Source: Agelaius tricolor (Eukaryota > Chordata > Aves > Passeriformes > Icteridae). From it: a stretch of 64,000 nt of DNA. The position numbers and the translations under genes are program-made. The stretch spans positions 32,680,501-32,744,500 of the forward strand of contig JALJCS010000006.1 in NCBI GenBank assembly GCA_023055355.1, given 5' to 3'. Position 1 is the stretch's first letter, and each line of letters starts with the position of its first letter. The notes under the pieces are model-generated. The model was not told the origin of the DNA, ran no database searches, and saw nothing but the letters and a program-made list of their open reading frames with translations. Below, in pieces: positions 1-13,914 of the stretch.

Positions 1-74
1 TTATGATTCAAAATTTATTTTTCTGGGGTAGATAGAAAAGGTCCACTACTTAAAAAAAAAAGACATTTGTTACA

Positions 75-108
75 GCTTTTTCTTCCTTTCTTTCTTTTTT
101 TTTTTTTA
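75..108 (+). repeat. Polypyrimidine low-complexity tract
   Basis: About 34 consecutive pyrimidines, CTTTC-type units running into a T homopolymer of about 14 bases. The complement gives a chance Lys-rich ORF. It is a simple repeat with no other content visible. Confidence 0.85.
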
Positions 109-240
109 GATTTCTGTATTTTTTGACTAAATGCAGTACTGAGATTATAATATATGTATGCCATGATTGACCAAATAAATATCAGCCAGCTATCCAGTCT
201 TCTGGACATGTAAATCTATGTTACTTATGGAGAAATATTT

Positions 241-415
241 AAAAAAAAACAACAATGAAAGTGTGTATATATGTAAAAAAACCCAAACACTTAAAAGGCT
301 CAAAACAAATAAAAACAAACAACCCAAAGTCCACCCACAACCAAACCAACCCAACTAAATCCCACCCCACAAAAACCCGAAAGAAATAGGAAAAAACGCA
401 GCAAAAAACGCAGTT
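241..415 (+). repeat. A/C-rich, G-poor low-complexity region
   Basis: The + strand is mostly A and C (AAAACAAA, CCCAAAC, CCAACCC-type words), with G almost absent from about 300 to 370. No exact period is visible, so it is a degenerate simple repeat. Similar short A/C words recur near 18883, 24541, 31085 and 35630. Confidence 0.7.
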
Positions 416-3400
416 GCCTTTGTCTTTCACTTACATTCCTGCATGTGAAGGGATAGATGGGATAGGGCTGCCTGCCCTGTGTTGTTGTGGTTTTCCCCAT
501 CCTGGATCACAGGTAGTGTGGGGTGGAAAGTAGATCCCACAGAGCAAATGCATCTGTTGGAAGGTGCAGGCAAGGAGAAAGAGTCAGTGAGGGAAATGTT
601 CCTTTCAAAATCGTACTTAATATGCTGTTAGTGATGGAGTGCTCAAATTGCCTTCCTGTTGACAGTTGGGTAAGGAAAAAAAGCATCTTTTGCTATTGCA
701 GTTGATAGACCTATTACATTGTTTTAAAAGAAAATGTTCTTCCCTTGGTTTTGTGTAAGGTGGTAAGACTTAAAAGAAGTTGGGCTTTCTTCTTCTTTTC
801 TTCCTACTTTTCAATATTTGTTTCCTCACATTCCATCTTCAAACCAGCTAATCTGTATCCCCTTCTTCTTGAATAGCATTATCCTGACAACAGAGCAGTG
901 AAAAAAGCAGAGACTGCAGGACTTCTAACAATGCCACAGGGCCCCAGGAATAGGAATGCCCTGAAAAAAATGTGCTTCCATCCAGCTGCCCTTCATATTG
1001 TTGTCTCCCTATCCAATTTACTAGAGAATTTCCCACTGGCTCTTGGCTCATTCCCAAATGAGAATGTAATCTTTTAAAGATTACACTGCATAATGGAGGG
1101 ACAAGGAGCTCTTTATTAACTGGGATGGGGAGTCACTTGCTATTAGGCAAGGGAAGGGGATGGGATGTAGCAGTGTTTTGTGAGCTCTGCTTTCTGCTCC
1201 TTCTTGTCTTGTCAGCAGCAGGATGGCAGGTTAGGAGTGGGAAACCACTGCAGCTGCAATGTAGAAAAAGAAATAATTCAATGTAGCTTATGATTATGGC
1301 AATTACTTTTATAACATGAGGGATTATGCCATAACTATTATATTGCCAACAAGATTAAATTACTAACCTAATACCACAACATGTTTTCCAGGAAAATAAA
1401 AAAATAATTCTGCTTGTTGCAGAGTTGATGCATTCAAAGAGTATTAATGCAGTGTGAAAGAGCTGAGCAACCAAGGAACCTGCAGTGCTGTCTGTACAGA
1501 CATTGTCTGGACTGGACCCCTGTCACTTCCATGAACTCTGCCAGCTAGACACCCTCACCCTTTCTGGGATGTAAAGCAATGTGGTACTCTGGTAATTTTA
1601 AATGCTCCTTCTCCTGTCAAGCAGATAAGCTTCTGGCAGTAATTGTTAGTAAAGAAATAATTAGAAGCTGCAGCTGCAATGGAGAAATTCTTGAAACTTC
1701 ACGAAGAGACCAATTTTGCTCATGTAAACCCACTGAACTGATTGGAAAGCTTAAACTTCAATGTATTTTCATACTGGGCTCTTATTTTTACTACATATTT
1801 TGAAAATATTGCTCAATACAATGAATATCTGTATGTGAAATAATTTTAGATCATCTCTAGTGTGAAGTCATTTTTCTTGAATATGCAAATTGCTGAAATG
1901 CAATATGCATTTTGAGACAATTTTTTTCTGGAATATGCAGTGTGTTTTTCAATGGTTTTTTAAAAGTATTTTTCATCTACATGCATAGCAAGGTCATAAA
2001 TGAGAATTTGTCATATAGCTGGTACAGATACAGCCTCATATAGAATGTTCATAATAGGAGTATAAGTTAACTTAATTATGCAGGAAGAGCAGTTTCCTTT
2101 TGTTCATCAGCTGGAAAATTAGTAGAAAATTTAATTTTGGAGACTTCAGAGATATATCATGTGTTGATCATTATGAGCAAATTAACTGGCTTTATGGAAA
2201 AGCCAGTTCTGATTCTGAAGAGAAATGCAGGTTAACAATATAATTCTACAAATATTTTTATTACTTTTTATTTGGTATGTGATGAATGATACCTCAAACA
2301 GTTGTTTTCATTTTTTCTGCATGTACATTTAAGTCTTCTCACCATTGTGCTTTATGAAAATACCTGTTGTTACACAAAGCTATCGGAAACATTTGGGAAG
2401 ACTGGACATGCATTTGTAAATCAACCTCTTCTTTTTCTGCTGAAGAACTGGAGTTATGGATATCAAATTGAGGTCAAACAGGAGCGTGTTACTGTATTAT
2501 TTTGTCAGGATTAGAAACCTCTGAATGACAGCCTATACCTGATTTTATTCTTTTTTTCCTCCTCCTTTACTTCTGAATATGTAAACACAAAAAGAAGCAA
2601 ATATGGTTTCATGGTGGATATTTTTGTTCTGTAGCAGATACGACCAGTGCAGCATGCAAACTGTTTGTCTCAATGACACAAACTCTTGGCTTTTTGACCT
2701 TCCTATTCATTTGAGCTTTGAAGAGTCACCTTAGGCAAAAGGTATTCTCAGTTACCTTCTGGGACTGAGAGCTCTGGGCACTATTAAGAAGGCTTTATTG
2801 TAAGATGGTTTCATAATTTCCTTGTAGTGTCTAACCAGATGAGCAAGGTTTTACCTCTCTTTGATAACTACAAAACATTTTTTAGTCAGGTAAGGGTATA
2901 TTTCTAATCCCTTGGCTTGTATCACTTTAAGACCGTTGTGTTTCCAGAGAGACATCCTGTATTAGTCTCCTCTGAGGGCTTTTTATTTTTGTCCCTGGTG
3001 CATTAGTTCCTAGCTGGTAGAAACAGTTACACAAGAAATCAACCTGTTTTCTTACATCTCCTATGCCCAGGGCATATTAATAAGTCTGTGGTTGCTGCTT
3101 GCTTTTAGAAAGAAGGTCAGTGTGGGTTTATTGCACATCTGCCAGTAGTTTGCAAAAGGCTGGATCCTCATAGTGACCTGTGTGCCCACCAGGCAAGTGT
3201 TACCTTTCACAGACTGCGAGGAGGGAATCATAACCCATGGAAAGGGGCCCAGCAAATGCCTGAGGCCATACCTCAAGCTGTCACAGGGGTTTCACCAGTT
3301 CTTGCCGTTCATTTGCTTTCCTGACCTCTTTGCATCGTGTGCTTAAGCACCTTAAAACCAGCCTGTGGCTCAGGGCTTTAACTGCAGGCGGCACTGCAAC

Positions 3401-4819
3401 ATGATCTGCTGGAAATTGTAAAGTCACTGATACAGATTTGGGTGGACTTCTGTGTGCCCCCTCACTGTTAATAGGTAACAAAATATTAACATTTCAGTTT
3501 GATGGGGGATTTTTTTTGTGTGAGCCTGTGCTTGACCGCCATCAACACACAGGTGTAAAATTATTTCAGTTACAGGAGAAGTACTTGAATATCACCTAGA
3601 TACTGGTGTGTTCAGAAGGTCTGGAAGTAAAATTGGATGGTGTTCTTCATTTTCTTGGTGTTACAGCATGAGCTAGTTTGAATATAATTTTTTCTTTCTT
3701 TTCTACAAATATTCCAGTGGAATTATTTTCAGCGCCAAAGGGAAATTTCTGTAAGACCTTGTCATAGGCCATGTTTTTGCATTTTTCTTGTTTTCCTGCC
3801 AATCTGTAACCTCCCTGTCTTTCTAACACTTGGAAAACTTTCTGCATATTTATGTCAGTTTCTGTGTCAGCTGATGTTGAAATAGGTTTCAAAACCACAG
3901 CCTGAACTTTTATTTACCCAATATTTAGCTTTCAGTTTAACCTGACCCTAGACTGTGCACATCTGAGTTAAAGTAGCCCAACAAATCAGCTACTTTCTAC
4001 TCCCCTGACATGCGACTGACTGTGTGGATACTCTTGGCTTGCCCTAAATATTATGAAGGGAGGGAAATAAGCATGGAAAGGTCAATGCTGCGGTTTACTT
4101 GAAGGACAGTGGTTTGTTATAAGCTGCTGTGACTCAATTATTTTTGATACTCTGTTTATCATATCTCAGCTGAAAGATGCTAGGAAAGCTTCTTAGCTAG
4201 AAGAGGCAGGTCTCACCAGCTTTTGTTTTCATGAAGGAACATGGACTATAAACTGCTTGCATGAAGCATGCTACTTGCTATATGTTTGCAGAAGACTTAT
4301 GTTTGGATCCCATCTTCAAGTAACACTGTAGAGCGCATAACTTCTAAATTATGAGCTTATTTTGACATTAAATCTTTTCATCTGGATGATTTTTTTTTTT
4401 GTTGTTGCTTTAAAACAACGGGTATTTTTACAACACATGAGTATAACATAGAAAGTATTTAGTTCCTTGCGATGATTTTGTTGCTGGATGTAGAGACACG
4501 GCACTAGCATCTAGCAAGCAAATACATTCCTGTGGTGTTTTCCAAAGCATATGAGAAACCATATGTTTTCATAGGAAAACAGCTGTTACCAAGCATATGC
4601 TTTCTGAGATAGAGTGACACATTAAAAGGGCAAAGTAGGACCACGGCTTGTCTTCTAAGTTGAATAAAGCTGGCAATAACTGTCTCTTTCAATGTACAGT
4701 GGCACTGCATGTAGATATTGCCATGTGGAGTTGTAGCTGGAAGGAGGGAGACAGATTAACATCCACAGTCTGCAGCTTGGAAGAGACAATATAAATCTCT
4801 GTCCTGCTCTGAGCTGTGA
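416..4819. other. Intronic sequence, nothing recognised
   Basis: This stretch is unique-looking and AT-rich. It contains several ORFs of 60 to 85 codons on both strands, but none has a recognisable domain, codon bias or flanking splice sites that would support a gene. Confidence 0.6.
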
Positions 4820-4930
4820 ATGCCTCTGTAGGAGTTATAGTAACAGACAAATTAGCATAATGTAATTGGCTGGCAAGGTCAGCCCCTCTCCAGGAGCATT
4901 AGCAGTGTTTACTGTAAGAAGAGACAGACC
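4820..4930. promoter_or_regulatory. Candidate conserved intronic element
   Basis: A compact patch with homeobox-type words (AAATTAGCATAATGTAATTGG), then TGGCAAGGTCAG and AGCATTAGCAG. This motif density is typical of vertebrate non-coding enhancers. The call rests on composition only, with no alignment available. Confidence 0.2.
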
Positions 4931-6563
4931 AAGTATTGTAGGGTAGTACATTGTCTGTCCTTTTTTGAAGGAAGAATAATAATTTTGGACTCCCTACATC
5001 ACAGACTTCACCATATTATTAAAATTCAGACGATCATATTTCTGCCTTAAAGCAAATAATCTAACAGAACAACAATGTATATTCTCTACTATCACACAAA
5101 TCTTTATTCTTTATGGTTTTGCTTTGAACCTCAGAGTTTTCTTTTCTCTCTTTCTCTGTTGAATAGTTTTTCTCTGGATGCTAAACTTCCATATGCATCC
5201 CTGCCAATACCTAATAAATCTTGTTGAGAGAATTAAAATTTCTGGTCTTATTACATGGGACACAATTAGTAAATCCAGAAAAACTTATCAGCTTTCTTGT
5301 TTGGCTCTTTGAAAATAAAAACTCTGAGCAAAATTCTGGGCCAGCTCTAGCAATCCAGACTCACTGAATCCAGCTTTGTAAACCAAATCACATCTGTAGG
5401 GTGAGAAATGTGAGGTGATGTGTTTTGAAGGAGACCTTCCACTGAGTCACAAGGAGCTCTGGCTTTTCAGCCTTTGCTTTCAAAAATGAAAATTTGTAGC
5501 AAGCATTTGAAATGAGTTCAAGCATTCCTTTATGAAAATGTTTGAGAAATGTCTTTCAGAATTTCATACAGGGGTCACATTGCCTTTTCCTATATAACCA
5601 ACAGGAATGGTGAAGATTGTGATATTTAATACTGTCTGTGTCAGGGAGCTGCCACTGTAATTTTCCTAGACAACTGACAGAAAGGCTAAAACACACAGAA
5701 TCACCTTCTGAGCACTATCTTACTGGAAAATCTCTTTCCTTTTGCTTAGACAGTGTGATCCAATGCATTTCCAGTCCATTCTGTTGTGTTCTGGTGATGA
5801 AGAAAAACCAGGTAGCATTTCCTGGAGCCTGCAGTAGCTATTTTTTGAGTCTTGTGTATTAAAAATGTAAGTTAGGTTGGTTTAAAATGAGCAGTGTTTA
5901 AGGTTGAAGGGTAATATTGCTCGTCTTAATGTGGATACCCAGGAGCTAGCTGCTCTTGAGAACAGGATTGTGGTGCTATTTGTGCAAGGCTGGAACTCCT
6001 GACCCTCTTCTCTGTTCTTCAGCTTTCAGCTATCACATTGCACAGGTTGTAAACATCCCACTGACAGCCACTTTCTAGGCAAAGCTGCTGTGTGGAGGAG
6101 AGGACTCCGAATTAACAGTTCTCCAAGTGTAGCTAGGTTGTGGCTCAAGGATGCCTGCCTGCCCTGTTTAATTCATGGCTTAGCTGAAACTCCTGCCTGA
6201 ATCATGCTTTTCCTCCTTGAATGAAGTTATCTGTCTGGCTGGGTCACACCAGGAGGACCAATTATACAGGAGGATGAATAATTTTTTACTTAGGAAAAGG
6301 AGCATTGTGACTCCTCAGATGCAGTGAGAACTTCACCAAGGCATTTCAGAAGCATGTGGTACTCCAAAGGAATGGGATGTAATTTCCCCAGGATGGCTCC
6401 ACACCACATTTAATTAGTGTGACTGGAAGAGTGTACATCTGGATTGTCTGGTAGCATTATCAAATATAGTGCAGCTTCTTTGTTTTTCTCTCCATTTCCT
6501 TCACTCAGAAAAGAAGCTGAGCCAAACACATCCAGCTTTTACAACTGAGAATTCACCCCCTTC
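4931..6563. other. Intronic sequence, nothing recognised
   Basis: AT-rich sequence with no repeat family, exon or RNA gene recognised. One 74-codon ORF at 5638-5862 has no splice context and looks like chance. Confidence 0.55.
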
Positions 6564-6586
6564 ATCACCACCACCACCACCACCAT
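6564..6586 (+). repeat. (CAC)n trinucleotide microsatellite
   Basis: About seven CAC/ACC units in a row, a short microsatellite that may vary in length. Its complement gives the Gly run of a chance minus-strand ORF. Confidence 0.9.
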
Positions 6587-9500
6587 ATAATGTCAGTAAG
6601 ATTTTTAGCCTGACTCTTCTAAAATGGCTCCTAATTTTTACTACCCGTATTGGATGTACAGCCAGGAATCCTTTAATTGGATACAATTTTCTGCAGATAA
6701 TGAGCTCCCCTTTTCTGAAGAATAGATCCTGCAATGTTGTCTGGACTCTCTGGATTTGAGTATGCAGTCATTATTCTCCTTTACTGATTTACATGTCTTT
6801 CACTCATGTTTACAGCTACCAAATAACTGTTCTTTTGTCTCACAGTTCTTATAATGGTATTCATCGTATAACTATTTTCTGTATTGGTTGAAGTATCTAG
6901 ATTATGATTGCTTGTCGTTTTTGTGGGTTTGAAATGCATGCTATTTTAAAGTCCTGTGGAGTTCTCTTAGAAAAAAACCTTCTTCTGCTCTGTCACTGCT
7001 ATGTTACATTGCCTTCCCAGGTACAATGTGCTGTCTCTAAAATCTATTCCTTTCTCATTACTTCCAAGCACTGTGTAGCTGTTGAAGGTCTTTGTCCTGT
7101 TTTACATGTAAGGCAGAAGAATTTGAAATAATTTGATCAAAATCATGCAGTAAATCTGTACAAGGGGGAGGAAAAGGATGGCTGTGCAGTTCCCAGTCTA
7201 CCTGACCTGCAGAACACATTTGTTCTGTCCAAGGAGTTATATTTTTGATCTTTTCTGCTGTCCCTGTCCTGGGAAGTTGTATGTCCAAGCTCCATACCAG
7301 CTTGCTTTCTTGTTCTTTTTCTCATTAACAACAGCTCTTCTTCCAGAGATCTCCATCTGTGTTTAAGACCAAGTCACATGCCTTCGTCAGTGGATGGTCC
7401 AACTCTGTTTCTTGTAGAAGGACCAATATTGGTTTATCTTTCTTCCAAGCATGTTTATTCTCCTAGTCTTACTATTTTTTTCCCTGCCTCCCTGTCACTT
7501 GTTGAAACCAAGACAGAGGTGGACAAGGGCTGCTTCTCCTCAACCAGACAGCTTACCAGCTTTGAAGATTCAGAGGACACTTCCTTGTAATCTCTGTTTG
7601 TCAGTAGCCCTTGCTGTACTCAGCAGAAGTGAACCTCCTTTAACTAGAAATGTATCTAACATTTTGCCTTCAGTGTAGACACTCTGTTTGCATTTCTAAA
7701 CCTTACCTTTTTTAACTCCTATGGCTACAAGGGTTATAAATTTTTCTCCGAAGGCTTCCAAATTATGTACTTAATTTTATTTAAGTTCTTTCAGTTCAAG
7801 ATCTAATCTAAACTAGTTCTCCTCTCCCAAAGCATCAACCTAAAATCGATTGAAGTGATTGTGGATCCTGCAAAACTGCATGATTGCCTTTGTGATTACT
7901 TCCCAGGAGACCTGGTGAATTAATTTGATCCTGACTTGACGTCTTGGTGTTGCTTTTATGATTTTCACTGATCAAGATGATTTTCCTACCAGCTCACTTG
8001 AAAATCCACTTCATTGGTTAAACCTATGATCTCTCATTGTGCTGCAAATGGTTTGTCTGGGTCTTTTTGAGAGCACCATTAACCTTCACTCCTGGACCTT
8101 TCCCAGCCTCTTGTTTGAGTGCCCATGTAGTACTAGCCTGCCTGGCCCAACACAGCTGGCACAGTGGCTTGGGGTAACAGAATATTTAGGAGATGCATTT
8201 TATTACCAGGGTAGCAGCATTTCCACTTGACTTCTTAGCAGAAAAGTTAAACCTGCTGGTTTTCTGCTTGAAACTGCCTGAATGGAAAATCACTGGCTGT
8301 TTTGTTGCTACCATCCTTGCTCTCTTTACCAACTGCTCTGTCTAAAAAATGTTCTGGTCATTGAGTGCAGTCAACAGCCAGGGCTGTAACTCATGCATGA
8401 TGCCAATAACTTATGCCAGTGAAATCAATGATGAGAATTTCAAAGAAGCTTTAAATAAAATACAACAAATTTAGATGCCAAAGTGCTGTCTCTGTGAATT
8501 TGCTATTAACAGATTATAAATGGTTTGCATAATGTTGAAAAGCCTAGTGCCTTCAGTTAGAAGTATCAAAGGCTTGTTTAAAGCAATTCCTGGAGGAGTG
8601 CCGCCCTCCCCCTCCCAGCTTTCTGTTTCATGATGGATAAAAACAAAACTCCTTACAATAAAGAAAGGAAGGCCAGGTTTTCAACTACCCTCTGACTGGC
8701 CTCCAGGTCTGGCAGCTGCTTTTGGATGTCTAATTGCTTGTCCTGCAAAAGTTGTCATGCACCTACTTTGAGAAGGTTCTTTGAGTACCCACTTAGTATG
8801 TGCGCTCTGTCTGATTTACAGAAATGAAATAATAGTGCTGGAAAAAACTCAAGCAGAGGTTATAATTCTGTTTCTTTTAATTTTTATCTATTTATTTAAA
8901 CTTTTCTGGTCTTCTCAATTCATAGATAAGTACTAGATGCAAGGAAACAGTGCAAAGTAAAGGACACTGGACTGGGAGAAAAGAGCCCTTGCACTGAGTC
9001 CTGATATTTGGCTAAACAATTCACTTTCTCTTTTTCTTCTTTCCTCTTTCCTTGTTTTGTCTCTGGTCTCTGAGGCTTGTGGACAAGTGTTTTCCCTCAA
9101 TGTGTCTATATAGGTTTTACCACAGTAAGGCCTTGATTTCAACTAAGGCCTTTAGGAATTACACCTAGTAAGTATCCTAGCAAATTTCTTTTCTTCTTCT
9201 CATGGTTCTTAGCAGCCCTTCTCTATTTGAAATGCATGGCAAGCTCCCTTGTTTACAGCAATCTAATGGGACCATAATTCTGTCCCTGAGATAATATTAC
9301 AGATATAAGTCAGTTTTGCCTTAGACAAAGTTCTATGAAGAATGTATTTTCTTATAAACATGCTTTTTATAAAAGGGTTTGTTGTTTTGTGTTTATTGGT
9401 GTTCCATCTGCTCTAGAGAATACATTTGAGAAAAACTAGCTCCAGCATGGCATATAATGTTTCATTAGCAGGCATAACCTTGTTTATTTGCTTTTTAAAA

Positions 9501-10320
9501 TTGTATTTAGAAAAGGAAATCAGTTTGCACCATTGACATGCTGCCAGGTTCCTGTTTATAAATGTCACAATAGGCAACTTAGAAGAAATGAAATAGTCAG
9601 TTTATGGCTTTTGCATAAAGAATGACAGAACTGGGTAGAGCCAGGCAGCCAGTTGTGCTCCCCCTGTTTTTTAGCCTCCCAATTAGCAGGAGTTAATGTG
9701 GTGTTAGCAGTGCAAAACATCCTGAGTGACCCAAACTGGGCTTTGCACACTTAGTGTTACTGATCTTCAGCTGAACAGAAGAAGCTCTTTGTGCTATGTT
9801 GCTTTAGTGGCTATATTGGACAAGTAATTGTGCATGAAACAAGCCACCCTGAGGAAAAATGAGAAATATCTGTAGGAAACTTCAAGACATAAGCATGCAA
9901 TCTGATGTCATCTTTTCCCATGGAGAAGCTATTTCCTTTCAAACTCTGGTGAAACCAATCTTCCAAAGTTTCCTTCTCCTTTAAAATATCTTCCTTTACA
10001 TCACTTTTTTTCCCTTTGCTCTAGTAAATGGTTTATCATGGGTACCTCTGGTATACACCATGTATTACTTACTCTGTGTGTGTAAAGAAGGCTTCATGTA
10101 TTGCAAGCATAGTCTGGACAGACATGCTGTAAAGGGCACAAGAAGGGTAGTGGGGGAAGAGGGGAGGGAATTGTGGAAGACAAGGGTCATCTTTCAGTAT
10201 TCATTTCTACTGATAATTAGAGGGCATCAATGAATGACTGTAATTAGATCATGTCAAAAAAATTAAGATAAAAGACCAAAAATTCTAAGTATCCTGCATT
10301 TTGTTCACAGCATCAGAGGA
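6587..10320. other. Intronic sequence, nothing recognised
   Basis: AT-rich sequence with overlapping short ORFs around 7050-7680 on both strands. They overlap one another in different frames and show no protein family features, so I treat them as chance. Confidence 0.55.
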
Positions 10321-10620
10321 ATGAGAGCATTAGCTATCAGAGCAGCCAAAGTGGAGGACAGGCATGGAGGCTTCTCTTGCCCGTGGAAGGAGTTCATGGG
10401 CATTTCCCTGAGAATGTGCCAGGAAGGGACTGGAGGAGGTGACAGCGCTCCCTGGGTGCCCCAGGGGCAGAGGCACAGCGGGGCAGGCAGAGCTTGGCCT
10501 GCAGCACCAGCAGCATTACAGAGATTTGTGCAGGGCTGTCACCCTTCAGGCAGCGGCCTTAAGAGGATTAGTAGTGCTTAAATGGGCCCTTTGGACTTTG
10601 AGTTACAGTGGTGACTGCTA
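10321..10620. other. GC-rich patch in the intron
   Basis: This 300-base stretch is clearly richer in G and C than its surroundings (runs such as GGGGCAGAGGCACAGCGGGGCAGG) and supports an 86-codon ORF on the + strand. The ORF has no recognisable motif. It could be a decayed repeat or a small regulatory patch, and I cannot tell which. Confidence 0.35.
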
Positions 10621-13600
10621 GAGCCTTGAGATGGCTTATACCTGGCTTAGCACTTCATATGTCTGTCCTGTGTCCTGTGCCACGCTGCTTAGCAGTGCTG
10701 TGCAGTGTGCTGGAGATTAGCAGATGAGGCTTGCATCACTCAGTGTATCTCAGAAAGCCTTTCTGATAACATATGAACAGCTATTGAAAGAAAACAGGAT
10801 AAAAAGATTATTTATGGTTTTTCTTTTTTATTTTGTTTTGTTTTGTACCTCTTGAGGAGCAACCAGCATGTCTGTACTTAAGAATAACTCATCCTAACCT
10901 AAAACAACAAGGAAGTTTCCCTGCATGTTCCAACACAGATATTTAGGATAAAATTTTGCAAAGCTCCTGCCAGCCCCAGCACACAGGTCTGATCTATTAT
11001 TTAACAGTTATTGTCTAAGGCTCCAAAAACTGAAGGCATTTTGAAAAAAGGACAATGGTTCAGAGATACCTTTAGAAGTGTTCTTTTTTTGTCAATAAAT
11101 TCTAGTCACGGTGCTCCAATGCCGTGTTTGGGTGGCAGTTAACTCTGGTCTGAGAACTGCTGGTGGTCGCAAAGCTGTGCTAAGTCATCTGCATCTGGTC
11201 TGTGGAACCATCTTGCCTTAATTACACAATTTATGATAAGAGCACAGAGTGCTCTGTGTGAAATTCAGAGGGTTGACAGAGGTCTGTGATCCAAAAAATT
11301 GGAAACCAGTGGCTGAGACTGATAAGTACAGATTCAAAGCTTTATGATTTCAGTGAGAGCAATGTTTCCCTTCTTTCCCCATCTGCCTATCATTACTTGT
11401 CATTCTTGAGTAAGGAGTTTAATTTTTCTTTACATTTTTACCCCTTTGGAGATCAGGTTGATAACATTTGACTGAGCAGCCGTGCCTGGGGTTCAAGAAG
11501 TCAGATATACCCACACTGCTCCTGGCCTTTCAGTCTCCAGCGCGGTGTGGATAGCTGCCTGGGTCCGGTTTAGGGGGAGACTTTGGATGGGGGCCTTGGG
11601 GGCAGGGAAGAGTCTTTCCCCATTCTGGGATATATCATGCCTGCTGTTTCTTGTAATGTGCCATTTTTATCAGGTAGCTGCTAAGTGAGCATTTGCCTTT
11701 CTTTGAAATGTTTTGAGGAATAGATCCTTTGGCATGAGTTCTGTATTTTTATGTGTCAGCCTCGCTCAGTGACTTCATACCTCTTGCTAAGTAGGGGAGT
11801 TAAATGGATTTTAGCAGTCTGCAATAAGATCTTCATAGTGCTTTGTCCTTATGCTTAATGTTACTACACAGCATTTTCCAGCAGTTTCTTTCTGTATCCT
11901 TTTTTTTTTTCTGGTTTAGTGCTTTTCCTCATTCAAAGCTCTACAGATGTTACAGTTTAAAAGAAAGAGGAAAAGGTATTGCATTTCAGTCTCCACCAAG
12001 TTTACCCAAGTTTACACTCACCCATTTCTTGCACAATGGAACTTTTTTTTTTTTTTTTTTTTTTATTAATTTAAATCTTGATAGCAGGCTTTCTTTTTCC
12101 TGTAAACCTTCAATTGCATTAGTAACATAATTCATTTTTTATCTCTGGTTTTTTCCCTAGTTCCTCGTCTGTGCTTACTGGCCCTGAGTGGGCAGCAAGC
12201 TTCGTTCTGTGCTTATAGGAGTTTAGATTTTGCATGCCAGTCACAGATGAAACAGTTGTGATGGGCTGGTGTGAGGGTGTTTTCCTTCCATTCTGACCTG
12301 AGTCAAGAGAAAATAAATGAATTGATGCTGCTTCTGGGGAGACTTGCTAACTTTTGTTTTCAAATTATCTTTTTATTCTGTCAGGAGGGAATTCATAGAG
12401 GCTCAGTAATTTTAATGGAGATTATATATGATGAAAATAATTTTGAAGCTTGCCTTTATTTGCCACATTTAATGTATCATTTTCTTTACAACAATGGCTT
12501 CCATGTTTTTAAGCCAGCAGGTTCTTAGGTTGTGTAAGCAGCATGTGCAGTGAGTGAGTGTGTCACTGGAAGCTTCCACTCATGTGTCTTTTATATATTA
12601 TGAAGTTAGGATCTCAGTAATCAGGCAAGACATGACTTTACACTTCTTAAAAGTGCACATGAAGCTGCCATTTAAATGTGTATTGTCTCAGAATATTTTT
12701 CCTTGCTAAAATGCATTCATTGAGAGGACAGGCTGTATAAATTCAAAAGTACTGTTTTATATTTGATTTCTCTCCATAATTTTTTTTAAACTGATGCTTT
12801 TTTCTTGAACTGTGGGAAAACATTTTAAGTTGCTGTGCAGGAAAATATGGATACATGATATTTTGCATAAAACAAAAATGTGCAAAAATTGTTTTGTTTG
12901 TGTTTAAATTGACTGCTTTTTTATTTCAGTTTTTAATGGAAAATACCTTCTGACTTGAGAATTTATATAATACTCAATCTGCAAAATACCTTTATGTACA
13001 ATTAGTTGTAGGTTACACCTCTATTGATCTAAAAGGTTACACAGAACAATCCTGAATAGTCTGCAGTTCATGTAAAACTAGTGTTTGCAATTCTTGGTAA
13101 GCCTCAGTTGAAAAATAAGAGTAGGAAAATAAAAACAGACTTTGGTTCAGAAACTAGATCTTATAGTTTAAAACCACAAACAAACCCTGAAGCTCAGAAT
13201 ATTACAGTAGATTGTGAAGGATGGATCAGTGTTCTTTATCCTTTGATTTCAGTAGATGGTGGTTGATGTGAAGTGGTGCTGTGTGAAATGGATGAGTGTT
13301 TCTCAGGAAGAACCAGGGTTTAGGGGAATTGGTGACTGTCTGGGTGTATTTTGCCTGTGTTTGTGTAGCTGTCATTTCTCTGCTGTGCTTGCCAACTGGG
13401 TGTGTGTTCTTGTGGAGTGATGTGTAATCCTCTCCACCAGAACATGGAAGCATGACTTCAAGAAGTTTTTAGCCTTTAGAAAAAAGAAGTGTGTTGTCTA
13501 TCCAAACTTAAATGGTTGCATGTGGGAGAAAAATGCTCAAATGTTTTCTTCAAAGTCTGAAGCAAAAATGGGCCATGAAGTGTAACTGGGGAGAAGTTAA

Positions 13601-13900
13601 TATGATGATGATCTGTATGCTTTCCTCTTGCATCTGGAAAGGTTGAGAATGAACACGTTGATTTAAAAATGGTTTGTGGATATGGTTTATTGCTTTTGGG
13701 TTTATTTATTTGAATCTTAAATACTGATGGAGAGTATATACTCCATGAGTAATACTCCATGAGCACATGGTTGAGGGGACCATTTCTATAAAAGCTCTTC
13801 AGTGTTATAATTCTAATTTCTGCTTCCTTGGGAGTGACTGGAAACTTCAGTGAGAATGCAACTTAGTCCTAAAGGACATAAATTCCTCTTCATATATTTG
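10621..13900. other. Intronic sequence with one T homopolymer
   Basis: The only distinct item is a run of 22 T at 12043-12064. The rest is unremarkable AT-rich intron with chance ORFs of up to 95 codons. Confidence 0.55.
12043..12064 (+). repeat. Poly(T) tract, 22 bases
   Basis: An uninterrupted run of 22 T. It might be the complement of a retroposon poly(A) tail, but no recognisable element adjoins it on either side. Confidence 0.9.
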
Positions 13901-13914
13901 ATCTTAATTAAGAT
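13901..13914. repeat. Perfect 14-bp palindrome
   Basis: ATCTTAATTAAGAT reads identically on both strands. It is followed within 12 bases by AATTAATCTTAAG, a partial inverted copy. It may be chance or a paired homeodomain-type site. Confidence 0.7.

Noticed and set aside
6501..6759. ORFs with Pro or Gly runs around the CAC microsatellite
   Set aside because: The runs are translations of the microsatellite, not evidence of a protein.
12043..12064. Poly(T) run as the tail of an inverted processed pseudogene
   Set aside because: No recognisable gene-derived sequence adjoins the tract on either side.
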